Assembly (NCBI RefSeq): GCF_002056295.1
Contig: NZ_CP020100.1
Location: 1,697,501 to 1,761,500, forward strand
Direction: 5' to 3'
Length of the DNA: 64,000 nucleotides
DNA from: Halopseudomonas phragmitis
GTDB taxonomy: Bacteria > Pseudomonadota > Gammaproteobacteria > Pseudomonadales > Pseudomonadaceae
Position 1 is the first letter of the stretch. Every line of letters starts with the position of its first letter. The notes beneath the pieces were generated by a model that was not told the DNA's origin, ran no database searches, and worked only from the letters and a program-made list of their open reading frames with translations. The translations under genes were made by a program, and so were the position numbers. Below, in pieces: positions 33,165 to 45,373 of this stretch.

Positions 33165-35297
33165 TCAGTTGTTTTTGTCGGCCTGGATTGCCGTCAGGGC
33201 AATGGTATAGACGATATCGTCCACCAGTGCCCCACGCGACAGGTCGTTGACCGGTTTGCGCAGGCCCTGCAGCATCGGGCCGACGCTGACCACGTTGGCG
33301 CTGCGTTGCACCGCCTTGTAGGTGGTGTTGCCAGTGTTCAGGTCCGGGAACACGAATACAGTGGCCTGACCGGCCACCGGGCTGTCCGGAGCCTTTTGCC
33401 GACCGACACTGGCAATGGCGGCGGCATCATACTGGAGTGGGCCATCGATCAAAAGTCCCGGTTCGCGCTCACGGGCCAGGCGGGTGGCCTCACGAACTTT
33501 CTCCACATCGACCCCGGTACCGGAGCTGCCGGTCGAGTAGCTGATCATCGCCACCCGTGCGGGAATGCCGAAGGATTCGGCCGAACGGGCGCTCTGGATG
33601 GCGATCTCGGCCAGTTCCTCGGCATTAGGGTCGGGGTTGACCGCACAGTCACCATAGACCAGCACCTGTTCGGGCAGCAGCATGAAGAAGATCGACGACA
33701 CCAGGTTATAGCCGGGCGCGGTCTTGATCAGTTGGAAGGCCGGGCGGATGGTGTTGGCGGTGGTATGGATGGCGCCGGAAACCAGGCCATCGACTTCGTC
33801 CAGAGCCAGCATCATGGTGCCCAGTACCACATTGTCTTCCAGTTGCTGCAGGGCCATGGGTGCGTTCAGGCCGCGCCCTTTGCGTAACTCGACCATGGGC
33901 TCGACGTAGCGTTCGCGCACGCTGTCCGGATCAATGATTTGCAGGCCTTCGGGCAGGGTGATGTGCTGGGCCTTGGCCACCGCTTCGACCGATTCGGGTT
34001 TGGCCAGCAGAATGCACTGGGCGATGCCGCGGCGCTGACAGATAGCCGCAGCCTGGACCGTGCGTGGCTCGTCGCCTTCGGGTAGCACGATACGCTTGGC
34101 CGCCTGCTGCGCCCGGCGCACCAGTTCATAACGGAACGCAGGAGGTGACAGGCGCAGTTCCCGCGGGCTGCCACAGCGGCGTTGCAGCCAGGCCTGGTCA
34201 ATGTGCGAAGCCACGTAGTCGGTGACTTTCCCGGCCCGTTCCTGATCGTCGATCGGTATTTCCCGGTTCATCCGGTCCAGCTGGGTGGCGGTATCGAAAC
34301 TGTTGCTGGCCACGCTCAGCACCGGCAGGCCGCTGCCCAGCGCTGGGCGGCAGAATTCGATCACGCCCTGATCCGGAATGATGCCGCCCGTCAGCAGCAG
34401 GCCGGCCAGCGGGGTGCCGGCCAATGAGGCCAGGCCGCTGGCAATGATGATGTCATCGCGGTCGCCGGGGGTGACGATCAGCGTGCCGGGTTTGAGCCGG
34501 TTGAGGATGTTGGGGACGGTGCGGGCACACAAGGCGATTTCCATGACCCGGCGACTATCTATGTCACCCTCATGCAGCACTCGGGCGCCGAGCAGTTCGG
34601 CAATATCCGAGGTGCGGGGTGCGTTCAGTTCGTCCTGCCAGGGAATGCAGCCGATCAGCCGGAAGTCATCGGTGTCCAGAACCTTGGACTCCTGCTTCAG
34701 GGCCAGAGCGAACTCCTTGAGAGTGCGCTTGAGTTCGCCCCGGTCGGCAGGTTCAGTGTCGCCGGGTGCCAGGTCGCGGACCTTGTTGACGATCACTCCA
34801 AGCACCTTGGGGTTACGCGGGCCGCCAAAGGTCTGGGCGTGGATCTCGATGCGGTCGGCCAGGCTGGCCATATCATCGCCGTCCGGAGCGCTGACCAGAA
34901 TGATTTCAGCGTCCAGGCTGCGTGCCAGGTGGACGTTGATCCGTGCGGCATAGCTGGCCTGCCGGGTCGGCACCATGCCTTCGATCACCACCACGTCGGC
35001 GCCCTCGGCGGCCTGTCTGTAACGGCTGACGATGTCTTCCAGCACTTCGTCGAGTTCGCCGTTGGCCAGCCGGTGCTCGACTTCAGGCAGCGGTAGCGGG
35101 GTTGGTGGTTGCAGGCCCAGAGTGCGGCTGATCAGTTCGCTCGAGCGCTCGGGCCCTGCGTCACCGGGATGGGGTTGGGCAATCGGCTTGAGAAAGTGAA
35201 CCTTGAGGCCGGTGCGCTCCAGCGCCCGGATCAGGCCCAGGCTGATGGAAGTAAGGCCTACGCCGAAGCCGGTCGGGGCAATGAAAAAGGTATGCAT
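33165..35297 (-). CDS. pta: Phosphate acetyltransferase, long form
   Basis: Interconverts acetyl-CoA and acetyl phosphate. The 710-aa length is the long, three-domain form: an N-terminal BioD-like P-loop domain (FFIAPTGFGVGLTSISLG at 4-21), a middle DRTGG domain (about 220-340), and the C-terminal catalytic PTA domain (from about 385, with VLPEGDEPRT, ATDTANTI-type HTTANTIRPA and MISYSTGSSGTG). Starts 3 bp after the ackA stop, so the two form a tight operon for the acetate overflow/uptake pathway. Confidence 0.96.
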   Translation of the reverse strand: MHTFFIAPTGFGVGLTSISLGLIRALERTGLKVHFLKPIAQPHPGDAGPERSSELISRTLGLQPPTPLPLPEVEHRLANGELDEVLEDIVSRYRQAAEGADVVVIEGMVPTRQASYAARINVHLARSLDAEIILVSAPDGDDMASLADRIEIHAQTFGGPRNPKVLGVIVNKVRDLAPGDTEPADRGELKRTLKEFALALKQESKVLDTDDFRLIGCIPWQDELNAPRTSDIAELLGARVLHEGDIDSRRVMEIALCARTVPNILNRLKPGTLIVTPGDRDDIIIASGLASLAGTPLAGLLLTGGIIPDQGVIEFCRPALGSGLPVLSVASNSFDTATQLDRMNREIPIDDQERAGKVTDYVASHIDQAWLQRRCGSPRELRLSPPAFRYELVRRAQQAAKRIVLPEGDEPRTVQAAAICQRRGIAQCILLAKPESVEAVAKAQHITLPEGLQIIDPDSVRERYVEPMVELRKGRGLNAPMALQQLEDNVVLGTMMLALDEVDGLVSGAIHTTANTIRPAFQLIKTAPGYNLVSSIFFMLLPEQVLVYGDCAVNPDPNAEELAEIAIQSARSAESFGIPARVAMISYSTGSSGTGVDVEKVREATRLAREREPGLLIDGPLQYDAAAIASVGRQKAPDSPVAGQATVFVFPDLNTGNTTYKAVQRSANVVSVGPMLQGLRKPVNDLSRGALVDDIVYTIALTAIQADKNN

Positions 35298-35300
35298 GTG

Positions 35301-36503
35301 TCAGTCCTTGGCATGCGAGTGATCGAGCAGCACCAGGCTTTCTTCGGCAATCTGGCGTTCTTCGTCGGTAGGGATCACCAGGATCTGTGGCGACCCCGGT
35401 GCGTGAATCTTGCCAGCCAGGCCGCGGGGCAGGCTGCTGTTGGCATCCGGGTCCAGGCTCAGGCCGAGAATGCCCAGATGATTGAGAGTCAGGGCGCGGA
35501 TCAGGGGCGAGTTTTCGCCGATGCCGCCGGTAAAGACCAGCCCGTCAAGATGTGGCAGAGCCACGGCCAGGCCAGCCAGCGAGCGGGCCAAGCGGTAACA
35601 GAACACCTCGATGGCCAGTTTCGCGCCGCTGTGGCCGTTGGCTCGGGCCTGCTCCAGTTGGCGCATATCGTTGGACAGACCTGAGAGCCCCAATAGTCCG
35701 CTTTCGCGGTTGAGCAGCCGCTCGATCCGTGGCAGATCCCAGCCCAGGGTGCGAGCCAGGTGCGCATGCAGATTGGGGTCGACATCACCGCTGCGGGTGC
35801 CCATTACCAGGCCTTCCAGCGGGGTCAGCCCCATGCTGGTATCCAGGCTCTTGCCGTTGAATACCGCACAACTTGAGCAGCCGTTGCCCAGGTGGGCGCT
35901 GAGCCAGGCGCCCTGGCCCGGACGCTGGCCCGTCAGGCGGCTGGCCTGATTGGTGACGTACTGGTGGCTGGTGCCATGGAAGCCGTAGCGACGAACCCCA
36001 TGCACGGCATACAGATCATCCGGCAGCGCGTAGCGGTAGGCGTGTGGCGGCATGCTCTGGTGAAAGGCAGTGTCGAAAATGGCTACCTGAGGTATGTCCT
36101 GAAACACCTTGCGGGCGGCGCGGATACCGATCAGGTTGGCCGGGTTGTGCAGAGGCGCCAGCGGGGCATTGGCTTCGATAGCAGCCATGACTTGCTCATC
36201 GATCAGGCTGGCGCCGGTGAAGTGCTCGCCGCCATGTACCACCCGATGACCTACTGCGCTGATCGGTTGCCCGGCAAACCGGCCGATCACCGGCAACAGG
36301 CTGGCCAGAGCGCTTTGGTGATCCTGGCCGCTGAGGGCTTCGGTATGCTTTTCATTGCCGGCCTGCCAGCTCAGGTTGGCGCCGGGAGTGTCCAGTTGTT
36401 CGGCCAGGCCGCTCAGCAGCGGTTGGCTGTCGCCTTCCTTGCGCAGGGCGAATTTGATCGAGGAACTGCCACAGTTGATGACCAGTACCAAACGTGTCGT
36501 CAT
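35301..36503 (-). CDS. ackA: Acetate kinase
   Basis: Makes ATP from acetyl phosphate and ADP (or the reverse), 400 aa, usual length. The phosphate-binding start [14 protein letters not shown], the signature [12 protein letters not shown] near 180, and [22 protein letters not shown] near 220 are all present, as is [13 protein letters not shown] near 330. First gene of the ackA-pta operon; its promoter must lie in the 123-bp divergent gap shared with slyD. Confidence 0.96.
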   Translation of the reverse strand: MTTRLVLVINCGSSSIKFALRKEGDSQPLLSGLAEQLDTPGANLSWQAGNEKHTEALSGQDHQSALASLLPVIGRFAGQPISAVGHRVVHGGEHFTGASLIDEQVMAAIEANAPLAPLHNPANLIGIRAARKVFQDIPQVAIFDTAFHQSMPPHAYRYALPDDLYAVHGVRRYGFHGTSHQYVTNQASRLTGQRPGQGAWLSAHLGNGCSSCAVFNGKSLDTSMGLTPLEGLVMGTRSGDVDPNLHAHLARTLGWDLPRIERLLNRESGLLGLSGLSNDMRQLEQARANGHSGAKLAIEVFCYRLARSLAGLAVALPHLDGLVFTGGIGENSPLIRALTLNHLGILGLSLDPDANSSLPRGLAGKIHAPGSPQILVIPTDEERQIAEESLVLLDHSHAKD

Positions 36504-36626
36504 GCTGATTCCATTGTCGTTGACCGTGCGGGCTATCTTCCGGCGCGGTCATGTATCGGTCAACCCGTGCGTTCTGCAGATAATACGCGTACACTGAGGT
36601 TTTTTGACGCAGCATAGGACAATATT

Positions 36627-37112
36627 ATGCAGATTGCCGCCAACAAGGCCGTATCGATTGACTACACCCTGACCAACGATGCTGGCGAAGTTCTGGATTC
36701 TTCCGCAGGCGGTGCTCCGCTAGTTTACCTGCACGGCGCAGGCAACATCATTCCGGGCCTGGAAAAGGCGCTGGACGGCAAGCAAGCCGGTGATGAACTG
36801 AAGGTGTCGGTCGAGCCGGAAGAAGCCTATGGCGAGTTCAGCGCTGAGCTGGTAGCGGTCCTGGGCCGCCACATGTTCGAAGGCGTTGATGAGCTGGAAG
36901 TCGGCATGCAGTTCCATGCCTCCGGCCCGGACGGCAGCATGCAGATCGTTACCATCACTGCGCTGGAAGGCGACGAAGTCACCGTTGATGGCAACCATCC
37001 GCTGGCTGGCCAGCGTCTGACCTTCGAAGTCAAGGTTGTCAGCGTGCGTGATGCCAGTGACGATGAGATTGCTCATGGTCATATTCATGGTGAAGGTGGT
37101 GTTCACCACTGA
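36627..37112 (+). CDS. slyD: FKBP-type peptidyl-prolyl isomerase SlyD
   Basis: Cytoplasmic prolyl isomerase and chaperone, 161 aa. The FKBP core (LTNDAGEVLDSS, then GNIIPGLEKALDGKQAGDE) is split by the IF chaperone loop (PEEAYGEFSAELVAVLGRHMF) as in SlyD. The short C-terminal tail HGHIHGEGGVHH is histidine-rich and may bind nickel, though it is much shorter than in enterobacteria. AGGA precedes the ATG; a strong terminator follows. Confidence 0.95.
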   Translation: MQIAANKAVSIDYTLTNDAGEVLDSSAGGAPLVYLHGAGNIIPGLEKALDGKQAGDELKVSVEPEEAYGEFSAELVAVLGRHMFEGVDELEVGMQFHASGPDGSMQIVTITALEGDEVTVDGNHPLAGQRLTFEVKVVSVRDASDDEIAHGHIHGEGGVHH

Positions 37113-37128
37113 TAGTCACGCGCTGTAA

Positions 37129-37173
37129 AAAACGGCTCCCCTTGCCCTTGGGCAACGGGAGCCGTTTTGTTTT
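37129..37173 (+). terminator. Terminator of slyD
   Basis: A long stem (AAAACGGCTCCC, 37129-37140, with 37157-37168) whose apex is a nested TTGCCC-TT-GGGCAA hairpin, followed by TTTTGTTTT. A-rich on the left side, so it may work in both directions. Confidence 0.9.
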
Positions 37174-37243
37174 CTCCCTTCCTGTTGTTAATTCCATTTT
37201 ATCACCAAAATCAATAATCATGGTTGTCGCTATAAAGTTGAGA

Positions 37244-37254
37244 TGACCGGTCGT
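37244..37254. promoter_or_regulatory. TetR-type operator in the regulator promoter
   Basis: TGACCGGTCGT, centred on the palindrome GACCGGTC, immediately upstream of and overlapping a TATAGT -10 box (37254-37259) and 13-23 bp before the regulator ATG. The same 11-mer occurs inverted at 37910-37920 before the reductase gene. Confidence 0.65.
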
Positions 37255-37266
37255 ATAGTGCCTGGC

Positions 37267-37854
37267 ATGAACGCTATCCAAGACAAACGCGCCAGGATTC
37301 TTGCCGCCGGCACTGAAGTAATGTTGCGCAAGGGCTACAACGGTACCGGGGTGCAGGAAATCACTCAGGGGGCCGGGGTGCCCAAGGGCTCTTTCTATCA
37401 TTACTTCGAGAGCAAGGAAGATTTCGCTATCCAGGCCTTGCACTATTACTACACCCCCCGCCTGGAGCGTTTTGCCAGCGCCTTGCAGAGTGAGGATGCC
37501 TCGCCGCGCGAGCGGGTTCTGCGCTTTTACCGTGACCTGGTGGGCTATTTCGCCAACCAGGAGCAGCCAACCCACCAGTGTTTCATCGGCAGCCTGTGTC
37601 ACGAAAAGGCCGATGAAAGTCAGCCGATTGGTTATGCCGCCAGTGCCATTCTCAAGCGCTCGGGTGAACTGCTGGCCGAGTGTCTGGAGCAGGCCCGTCA
37701 GTGCGGTGAGCTGAACCCGGAGCAGGATTGCGTGGCCCTGGCCAGCTTTATTGGTGCAGCCTGGGAGGGCGCGCTGCTGCGGATGAAGATCGATCGTCAA
37801 ATTGCCCCGCTGCGGGTTTTCATTGCCCAACTGGAACGCCTGCTGCAACCCTGA
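37267..37854 (+). CDS. TetR/AcrR family repressor (NemR-like)
   Basis: 195-aa repressor from the ATG at 37267; an earlier in-frame ATG at 37243 lies inside the operator and promoter and is rejected. The N-terminal helix-turn-helix is GVQEITQGAGVPKGSFYHYFESKEDF (about 27-52). The C-terminal domain contains several Cys (near 110-160, e.g. HQCFIGSLCHEKAD) that could sense electrophiles, as in NemR. It is followed 117 bp later by an Old Yellow Enzyme gene with the same operator, so it most likely represses itself and that reductase. Confidence 0.88.
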   Translation: MNAIQDKRARILAAGTEVMLRKGYNGTGVQEITQGAGVPKGSFYHYFESKEDFAIQALHYYYTPRLERFASALQSEDASPRERVLRFYRDLVGYFANQEQPTHQCFIGSLCHEKADESQPIGYAASAILKRSGELLAECLEQARQCGELNPEQDCVALASFIGAAWEGALLRMKIDRQIAPLRVFIAQLERLLQP

Positions 37855-37909
37855 TCGTCCTGCGGGAGCTGTCGGGGTGCCATGGATGGTGCTTGATCAA
37901 ATCAAATAG

Positions 37910-37920
37910 ACGACCGGTCA
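37910..37920. promoter_or_regulatory. TetR-type operator before the Old Yellow Enzyme gene
   Basis: ACGACCGGTCA, the inverted identical partner of 37244-37254, with matching outer bases (TAG/TAT to the left, CT to the right). It is 52 bp upstream of the reductase ATG. Confidence 0.65.
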
Positions 37921-37971
37921 ACTGACACGGTCGCGTACTACCCAGCCCAATAACCTTCCAGGAGACACTTT

Positions 37972-39081
37972 ATGTCCGCTGATGTCCGTCCCTTGTTTGA
38001 ACCCATTACCCTAGGGCCCTTAAGCCTCGGCAACCGCATTGTCATGGCGCCGATGACCCGCAATTTCTCCCCTGACGGTGTTCCGACCGAGGACGTGGTG
38101 CGTTACTACCAGCGTCGCGCCGAGTCAGGCGTTGGTCTGATCATTACTGAAGGCACCACGATTGGTCACAAGGCCGCCAACGGTTACCCGCATGTCCCGG
38201 CCATTCATGGTGAAGCGGCCCTGGCTGGCTGGAAGAAGGTGGTCGATGCAGTGCATGCGGTCGGCGGCAAGATCGCTCCGCAGCTGTGGCATGTTGGCAA
38301 TGTTCGGCGCCTGGGCACCGAGCCGGATGGCGATGTGCCCGGCTACGGCCCGATGGAAAAGCGCAAGGATGGCAAGCTGATCGTCCATGGCATGACTCAG
38401 CAGGATATCGATGAGGTGGTCCAGGCTTTCGCCCAGGCCGCGCGTGATGCCAAGGCCATCGGTTTCGATGCGGTGGAAATCCATGGTGCGCACGGTTACC
38501 TGGTCGACCAGTTCTTCTGGGAAGGCTGCAACCAGCGTGATGACGCCTATGGCGGCAGCCTGGAGAAGCGCGGTCGTTTCGCTGTAGAGGTGATTCGTGC
38601 GGTGCGTGAGGCGGTTGGGCCGGACTTCCCGGTGATTTTCCGGTTCTCGCAGTGGAAGCAGCAGGACTACACCGCGCGTCTGGCTCCGACTCCGGAGCTG
38701 CTGGAGCAGTTCCTCAAGCCGTTGAGTGAGGCCGGCGTGGATATTTTCCACTGCTCACAGCGACGTTTCTGGGAGCCGGAGTTCGAGGGCTCGAACCTGA
38801 ATCTGGCAGGCTGGACCCGCAAGATCACCGGCAAACCCTGTATCACTGTTGGCAGTGTTGGCCTGGACAGCGAGTTCCTGGAATACATGGTCAAGACCGA
38901 CAAGGTGGCTCAGACCGCCAATATCGATGATCTGCTGGTTCGCCTGGCGGCTGACGAGTTTGATCTGGTGGCGGTTGGCCGGGCCCTGATTGTCGATCCG
39001 GCCTGGGCTGACAAGGTCCGTGAAGGGCGTTTCGCCGATATCCTGCCGTTCAGTCGCGACGCGCTGAAAACCCTCGCCTGA
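37972..39081 (+). CDS. NADH:flavin oxidoreductase, Old Yellow Enzyme family
   Basis: FMN enzyme of 369 aa that reduces activated double bonds (enones, maleimides, nitro compounds). FMN-binding start LGNRIVMAPMTRNF, substrate-binding GFDAVEIHGAHGYLVDQFFWEGCNQRDD near 165-190 and YGGSLEKRGRF follow, then VGRALIVDPAWADKV near the C-terminus. AGGAG before the ATG. Control by the adjacent TetR protein through a shared operator suggests an electrophile-detoxifying role like NemA, although the protein is not a close NemA by eye. Confidence 0.9.
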   Translation: MSADVRPLFEPITLGPLSLGNRIVMAPMTRNFSPDGVPTEDVVRYYQRRAESGVGLIITEGTTIGHKAANGYPHVPAIHGEAALAGWKKVVDAVHAVGGKIAPQLWHVGNVRRLGTEPDGDVPGYGPMEKRKDGKLIVHGMTQQDIDEVVQAFAQAARDAKAIGFDAVEIHGAHGYLVDQFFWEGCNQRDDAYGGSLEKRGRFAVEVIRAVREAVGPDFPVIFRFSQWKQQDYTARLAPTPELLEQFLKPLSEAGVDIFHCSQRRFWEPEFEGSNLNLAGWTRKITGKPCITVGSVGLDSEFLEYMVKTDKVAQTANIDDLLVRLAADEFDLVAVGRALIVDPAWADKVREGRFADILPFSRDALKTLA

Positions 39082-39085
39082 GGGC

Positions 39086-39113
39086 TAGGCCCGCCTGATG
39101 CAGGGCGGGCCTA
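39086..39113. terminator. Convergent terminator after the reductase gene
   Basis: 10-bp stem TAGGCCCGCC (39086-39095) with 39104-39113 and an 8-nt loop, then TCTATTTG on the plus strand. It touches the stop codon of the converging glycosyltransferase gene. Confidence 0.8.
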
Positions 39114-39114
39114 T

Positions 39115-40338
39115 CTATTTGCCAACCGCCGCCGTTTGATCGGCGGCCGGTTGTGCCGCCTGCAGCAAATACCCCTCGAACCGTTCGACGATGGCCGACC
39201 AATCCAACTGGCAGGCCCGGTGGCGCGCGTGCAGGCGCACGCTGCGCCGGCCTTCGCTATCACGGATCAGCCAGCGCAGGTTGTCGATAAATACCTGCTC
39301 ATGGGCGATTGGCGCCAGACAACCGCTGTAACGGTCGCGGATGTGTTGATGGGCGGCGGCGGTGTCGAAGGCGTTGACTGCCAGGCCTGAGGCCATGGCT
39401 TCGGTGACCACGTTGCCAAAGGTTTCGGTCAGACTGGGAAACACGAACAGATCAGCGCTGGCATAGGCCGCGGCCAGCGGCTGGCCTGTCAGCGCGCCCA
39501 TGAAGACTGCGCCGGGCAACTGCTGGCGCAGTTCCGGGGCTTGCGGCCCATCGCCGACCACCACCAGGTGCAGGCTCTGATGGCGTTGCTCGGCCTCGCG
39601 CCGCAGGGTGTTCCAGCTATTGATCAGCAAGCCCAGGTTCTTCTCTGCCGCCAGTCGGCCGACGTGCAGCAGTACCAGGTCGCCGGGCTCAGCGCCCCAT
39701 TGGTGGCGCAGGGCCGGGTCGCGGTGGGCCGGGTGGAACAGTTCACAGTCGACACCTCGCCCGAGCAGGGCCAGGTTGTGCAGGCCCAGGCGCAACAGCT
39801 CGCGTTGCTGGGTCGAGCTGGCGGTCAGGGTCAGTCGGGTCTGGTTATGGAACCAGCGCAGGTAGCGCATCATCGGTTCGCGCATCAGGCCCAGACCGTA
39901 ATGGTCGCTGTACTGCTGGAAGTTGGTGTGAAAGCCGCTGATTACCGGAATTCTGAGGCGCCGGGCGGTGCGTAGCGCGGACCAGCCCAACGGCCCCTCG
40001 GTGGCCAGGTATACGGCTTCGGGGCGCTGTTCCTGCCACAGCCTGGATAGGTAGCGATTGGCGGGCAGGCCCCATTGCAGTTCCGGATAGCCAGGAATCG
40101 GCAGCCCCGAGACCAGGTGTTGATGGAGTGCGCCGTCGTCGATCAGGCCGGGCTTTTCCCCGGCCTGGGCCGGACGTATCAACTGCACCGCATGATGGCG
40201 ATGTAACAGGCCCCGGCACAGGCGGCCAAGGGTGTTGGCAACACCATTGATCTGTGGGGCATAGGTTTCGGTGACCAGCGCGAAGCAGTGGTCGGGGGTG
40301 TGGGTCGGTCTCATGCTCGGAGTATGGCTGCGGGTCAT
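39115..40338 (-). CDS. GT4 family glycosyltransferase
   Basis: Retaining GT-B glycosyltransferase of 407 aa (399 if the ATG at 40312-40314 is used; neither has a clear ribosome site). The N-terminal acceptor domain opens FALVTETYAPQINGVANTLG; the C-terminal nucleotide-sugar site has LHVGRLAAEKNL and the EX7E motif in SLTETFGNVVTEAMASGL. Similar bacterial proteins transfer hexoses or mannose to lipid or phosphatidylinositol-like acceptors; the acceptor here is unknown. It follows cysZ by 64 bp in the same direction. Confidence 0.85.
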   Translation of the reverse strand: MTRSHTPSMRPTHTPDHCFALVTETYAPQINGVANTLGRLCRGLLHRHHAVQLIRPAQAGEKPGLIDDGALHQHLVSGLPIPGYPELQWGLPANRYLSRLWQEQRPEAVYLATEGPLGWSALRTARRLRIPVISGFHTNFQQYSDHYGLGLMREPMMRYLRWFHNQTRLTLTASSTQQRELLRLGLHNLALLGRGVDCELFHPAHRDPALRHQWGAEPGDLVLLHVGRLAAEKNLGLLINSWNTLRREAEQRHQSLHLVVVGDGPQAPELRQQLPGAVFMGALTGQPLAAAYASADLFVFPSLTETFGNVVTEAMASGLAVNAFDTAAAHQHIRDRYSGCLAPIAHEQVFIDNLRWLIRDSEGRRSVRLHARHRACQLDWSAIVERFEGYLLQAAQPAADQTAAVGK

Positions 40339-40402
40339 GATCGGCGTGTGAAGATTGAATGACCGAATGGTGACGCCGAATGTGACTGCGCAGCTAGGTT
40401 AC

Positions 40403-41143
40403 CTAAGGCCTGGTGTTTCGTTCACGGACCCAGAGCAGGGTGGAGCCGGCCACGGCCGCCGGCATTACCAGCAGATTGACCAGCGGAATCAGCATGCCGA
40501 TGTAGACTGGCAGGCCGAAGCCCAGCGACAGCAGGCGCTGGCCGCGCATCCAGCGCAGCATGTCGATGAAGCTGACCTGATCATTGTCGGCCTGGTAGTC
40601 GATATATTGCACGGCCATCATCCAGATTCCGAAGGCCAGCAATAGCGGGGAGGCGATCAGATTGATCACCGGGATCAGGGTCAGCAGCAACAGGGCGATC
40701 AGGCGTGGCAGATAGTAGGCGATCTTGCGCAGCTCCCGGCCCAGGCTGCGGGGCACTACCAGGGCGATGTCGCGGTAGCTGGTGGGGGGGCTGACCAGTC
40801 CGCGTTCCTGTTCGGCAACCTTTTCCGCCAGAAAGCCATAGAACGGTGAGGCGATCAGGTTGGCGATCATGCTGAAGCTGAAAAACAGCACCAGCAGAAC
40901 TACCAGGGCGAACAGCGGCCATAGCAGCCACTCGACGAAACTCAGCCAGTCAGGCAGTTGCGGCATCAGCCGGGTCATCCACAGATTGAACTGGCGGATG
41001 CCAAAGCCGATCAGGGCGATGAACAGGGCCAGGTTGAGCAGCAGCGGGATGATAAAAAAGCGCCGCAGACCAGGTTGCAGAATAGTGCGCCAGCCTTCCT
41101 TGAGGTAGTCCGGGCCACGCAGGAAGGGAAGGGATTCGGCCAT
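40403..41143 (-). CDS. cysZ: Sulfate transporter CysZ
   Basis: Inner-membrane sulfate permease supplying cysteine synthesis, 246 aa from the ATG at 41141-41143 (AAGGA nine bases upstream; the longer frame to 41185 is unlikely). EI24/CysZ features: LRGPDYLKEGWRTILQPGLRRFFIIP near the start, hydrophobic helices, and SPFYGFLAEKVAEQ with PRSLGRELRKI in the middle. It is divergent from trxB, which fits a link to sulfur and thiol metabolism. Confidence 0.88.
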   Translation of the reverse strand: MAESLPFLRGPDYLKEGWRTILQPGLRRFFIIPLLLNLALFIALIGFGIRQFNLWMTRLMPQLPDWLSFVEWLLWPLFALVVLLVLFFSFSMIANLIASPFYGFLAEKVAEQERGLVSPPTSYRDIALVVPRSLGRELRKIAYYLPRLIALLLLTLIPVINLIASPLLLAFGIWMMAVQYIDYQADNDQVSFIDMLRWMRGQRLLSLGFGLPVYIGMLIPLVNLLVMPAAVAGSTLLWVRERNTRP

Positions 41144-41286
41144 CGGGGCGGTTCCTTGATCAAATGCAGGTTCGATGATCGTCACTATAGGGGTAAACTA
41201 TCCGCCCGATACAGTGATTGAAATACCCAATCAACCCTTCGCTGCATTAATATGCGGGCTATCAAGATTCTGGAGAGTGTGTGGAC

Positions 41287-41403
41287 ATGCCGGTCAACTG
41301 TCAGACCCGCGATTTCACTGCTCCTGTGATTCCGTTTTGTGAGCGGTCATTTACGGGTTTCCCCTTGACCCGGCCGCTCCGTTTTATTTCAACACACCGT
41401 TGA
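41287..41403 (+). CDS. Possible 38-aa leader peptide upstream of trxB
   Basis: An ATG at 41287, a GGAG 12 bases upstream, and 38 codons (MPVNCQTRDF... ending STHR) stopping 21 bp before the trxB ATG. It contains two Cys. Codons 19-34 overlap a terminator-like hairpin. This could be a real short leader peptide, but length alone gives little support. Confidence 0.2.
   Translation: MPVNCQTRDFTAPVIPFCERSFTGFPLTRPLRFISTHR
41341..41389 (+). terminator. Terminator-like hairpin in the trxB leader
   Basis: GAGCGG (41341-41346) pairs with CCGCTC (41374-41379), CGGGT (41354-41358) with ACCCG (41368-41372), and GTTTTATTT follows. It is 36 bp before the trxB ATG on the coding strand, so it is either an attenuator or the end of a short upstream transcript. 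Confidence 0.5.
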
Positions 41404-42372
<969 letters not shown>

Positions 42373-42390
42373 GGCTATCTTGCGCCAGTT

Positions 42391-42420
42391 GCGACAACCC
42401 CGCTGTGGCGGGGTTGTCGC
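42391..42420 (+). terminator. Hairpin after trxB
   Basis: Perfect 13-bp stem GCGACAACCCCGC (42391-42403) with 42408-42420 and a TGTG loop, 19 bp past the trxB stop. No T-run, but the stem is very stable. Confidence 0.7.
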
Positions 42421-42533
42421 GTTATGGCAGGCAGGAAAAATCGGCCACGGCGCGGCTAGGCTGTGGATCTGCTAAGAATTATGTATGGGTTGTGAAGAAC
42501 TTTCAGGAAGGCCATCCGAACAGGCTGTTCAGA

Positions 42534-42620
42534 TGGTGCCTCGGGGGAGAATCGAACTCCCACTCTGTCACCAGAAACGGATTTTGAATCCGCCGCGTCT
42601 ACCAATTCCGCCACCGAGGC
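42534..42620 (-). tRNA. tRNA-Leu, anticodon CAA
   Basis: 87-nt tRNA on the minus strand with encoded CCA (42534-42536). Acceptor stem GCCTCGG (42614-42620) pairs with CCGAGGC; the anticodon loop reads TTCAAAA, anticodon CAA, reading UUG; a long variable arm and the GTTCGATTC T-loop mark a class II leucine tRNA. Confidence 0.97.
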
Positions 42621-42750
42621 ATGCGTCTAGCGCAAGCTGGCGCGGAGTATACGTAGCTGGCGGCGGGTAGGTCAATCCTGTTCGTGGCTGCATGCGTGCT
42701 TTTCCGCTACCATATGCCACCCTTTGCAACCGCCCGGATCTATCGCCTGC

Positions 42751-44924
<2,174 letters not shown>

Positions 44925-44983
44925 ATAGTGCCCAGGAAGCCCCATTAACCCTTGCTTGCCGTTTTATATAACAGGAGTATCAC

Positions 44984-45313
44984 ATGAGCTTTTTCATCCC
45001 CAATGCCATGGCCCAGTCCGCAGGCGGTGCGCCGGCCGGTGGTGGTTTCGAGTGGATTTTTCTGATTGGTTTTCTGGTCATCTTTTATCTGATGATCTGG
45101 CGTCCGCAGGCCAAACGGGCCAAGGAACACAAGAACCTGATCGGCAGCCTGAACGTCGGTGATGAAGTAGTTACCGGTGGCGGCATCCTCGGCAAGGTCA
45201 AGAAAGTGACCGACGAGTTCGTAGTGCTGGAAGTAGGTGATGGCCAGGAGCTCAAATTCCAGAAAGGCGCTGTGGTTGCCGCGCTGCCCAAGGGCACTCT
45301 GAAAGCCATCTGA
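44984..45313 (+). CDS. yajC: Preprotein translocase accessory subunit YajC
   Basis: Small inner-membrane partner of SecDF, 109 aa. One transmembrane helix (IFLIGFLVIFYLMIWRP, about 25-41), then a basic cytoplasmic part with QAKRAKEHKNLIGSLNVGDEV and VTGGGILGKV. AGGAG before the ATG. The short Ala/Gly-rich stretch before the helix is typical. Confidence 0.96.
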   Translation: MSFFIPNAMAQSAGGAPAGGGFEWIFLIGFLVIFYLMIWRPQAKRAKEHKNLIGSLNVGDEVVTGGGILGKVKKVTDEFVVLEVGDGQELKFQKGAVVAALPKGTLKAI

Positions 45314-45373
45314 TCTTCTCTGACTCCCAATCCGGGCGCCGCATGGCGCCCTGATCGTTATCAGGCCCCTGAT

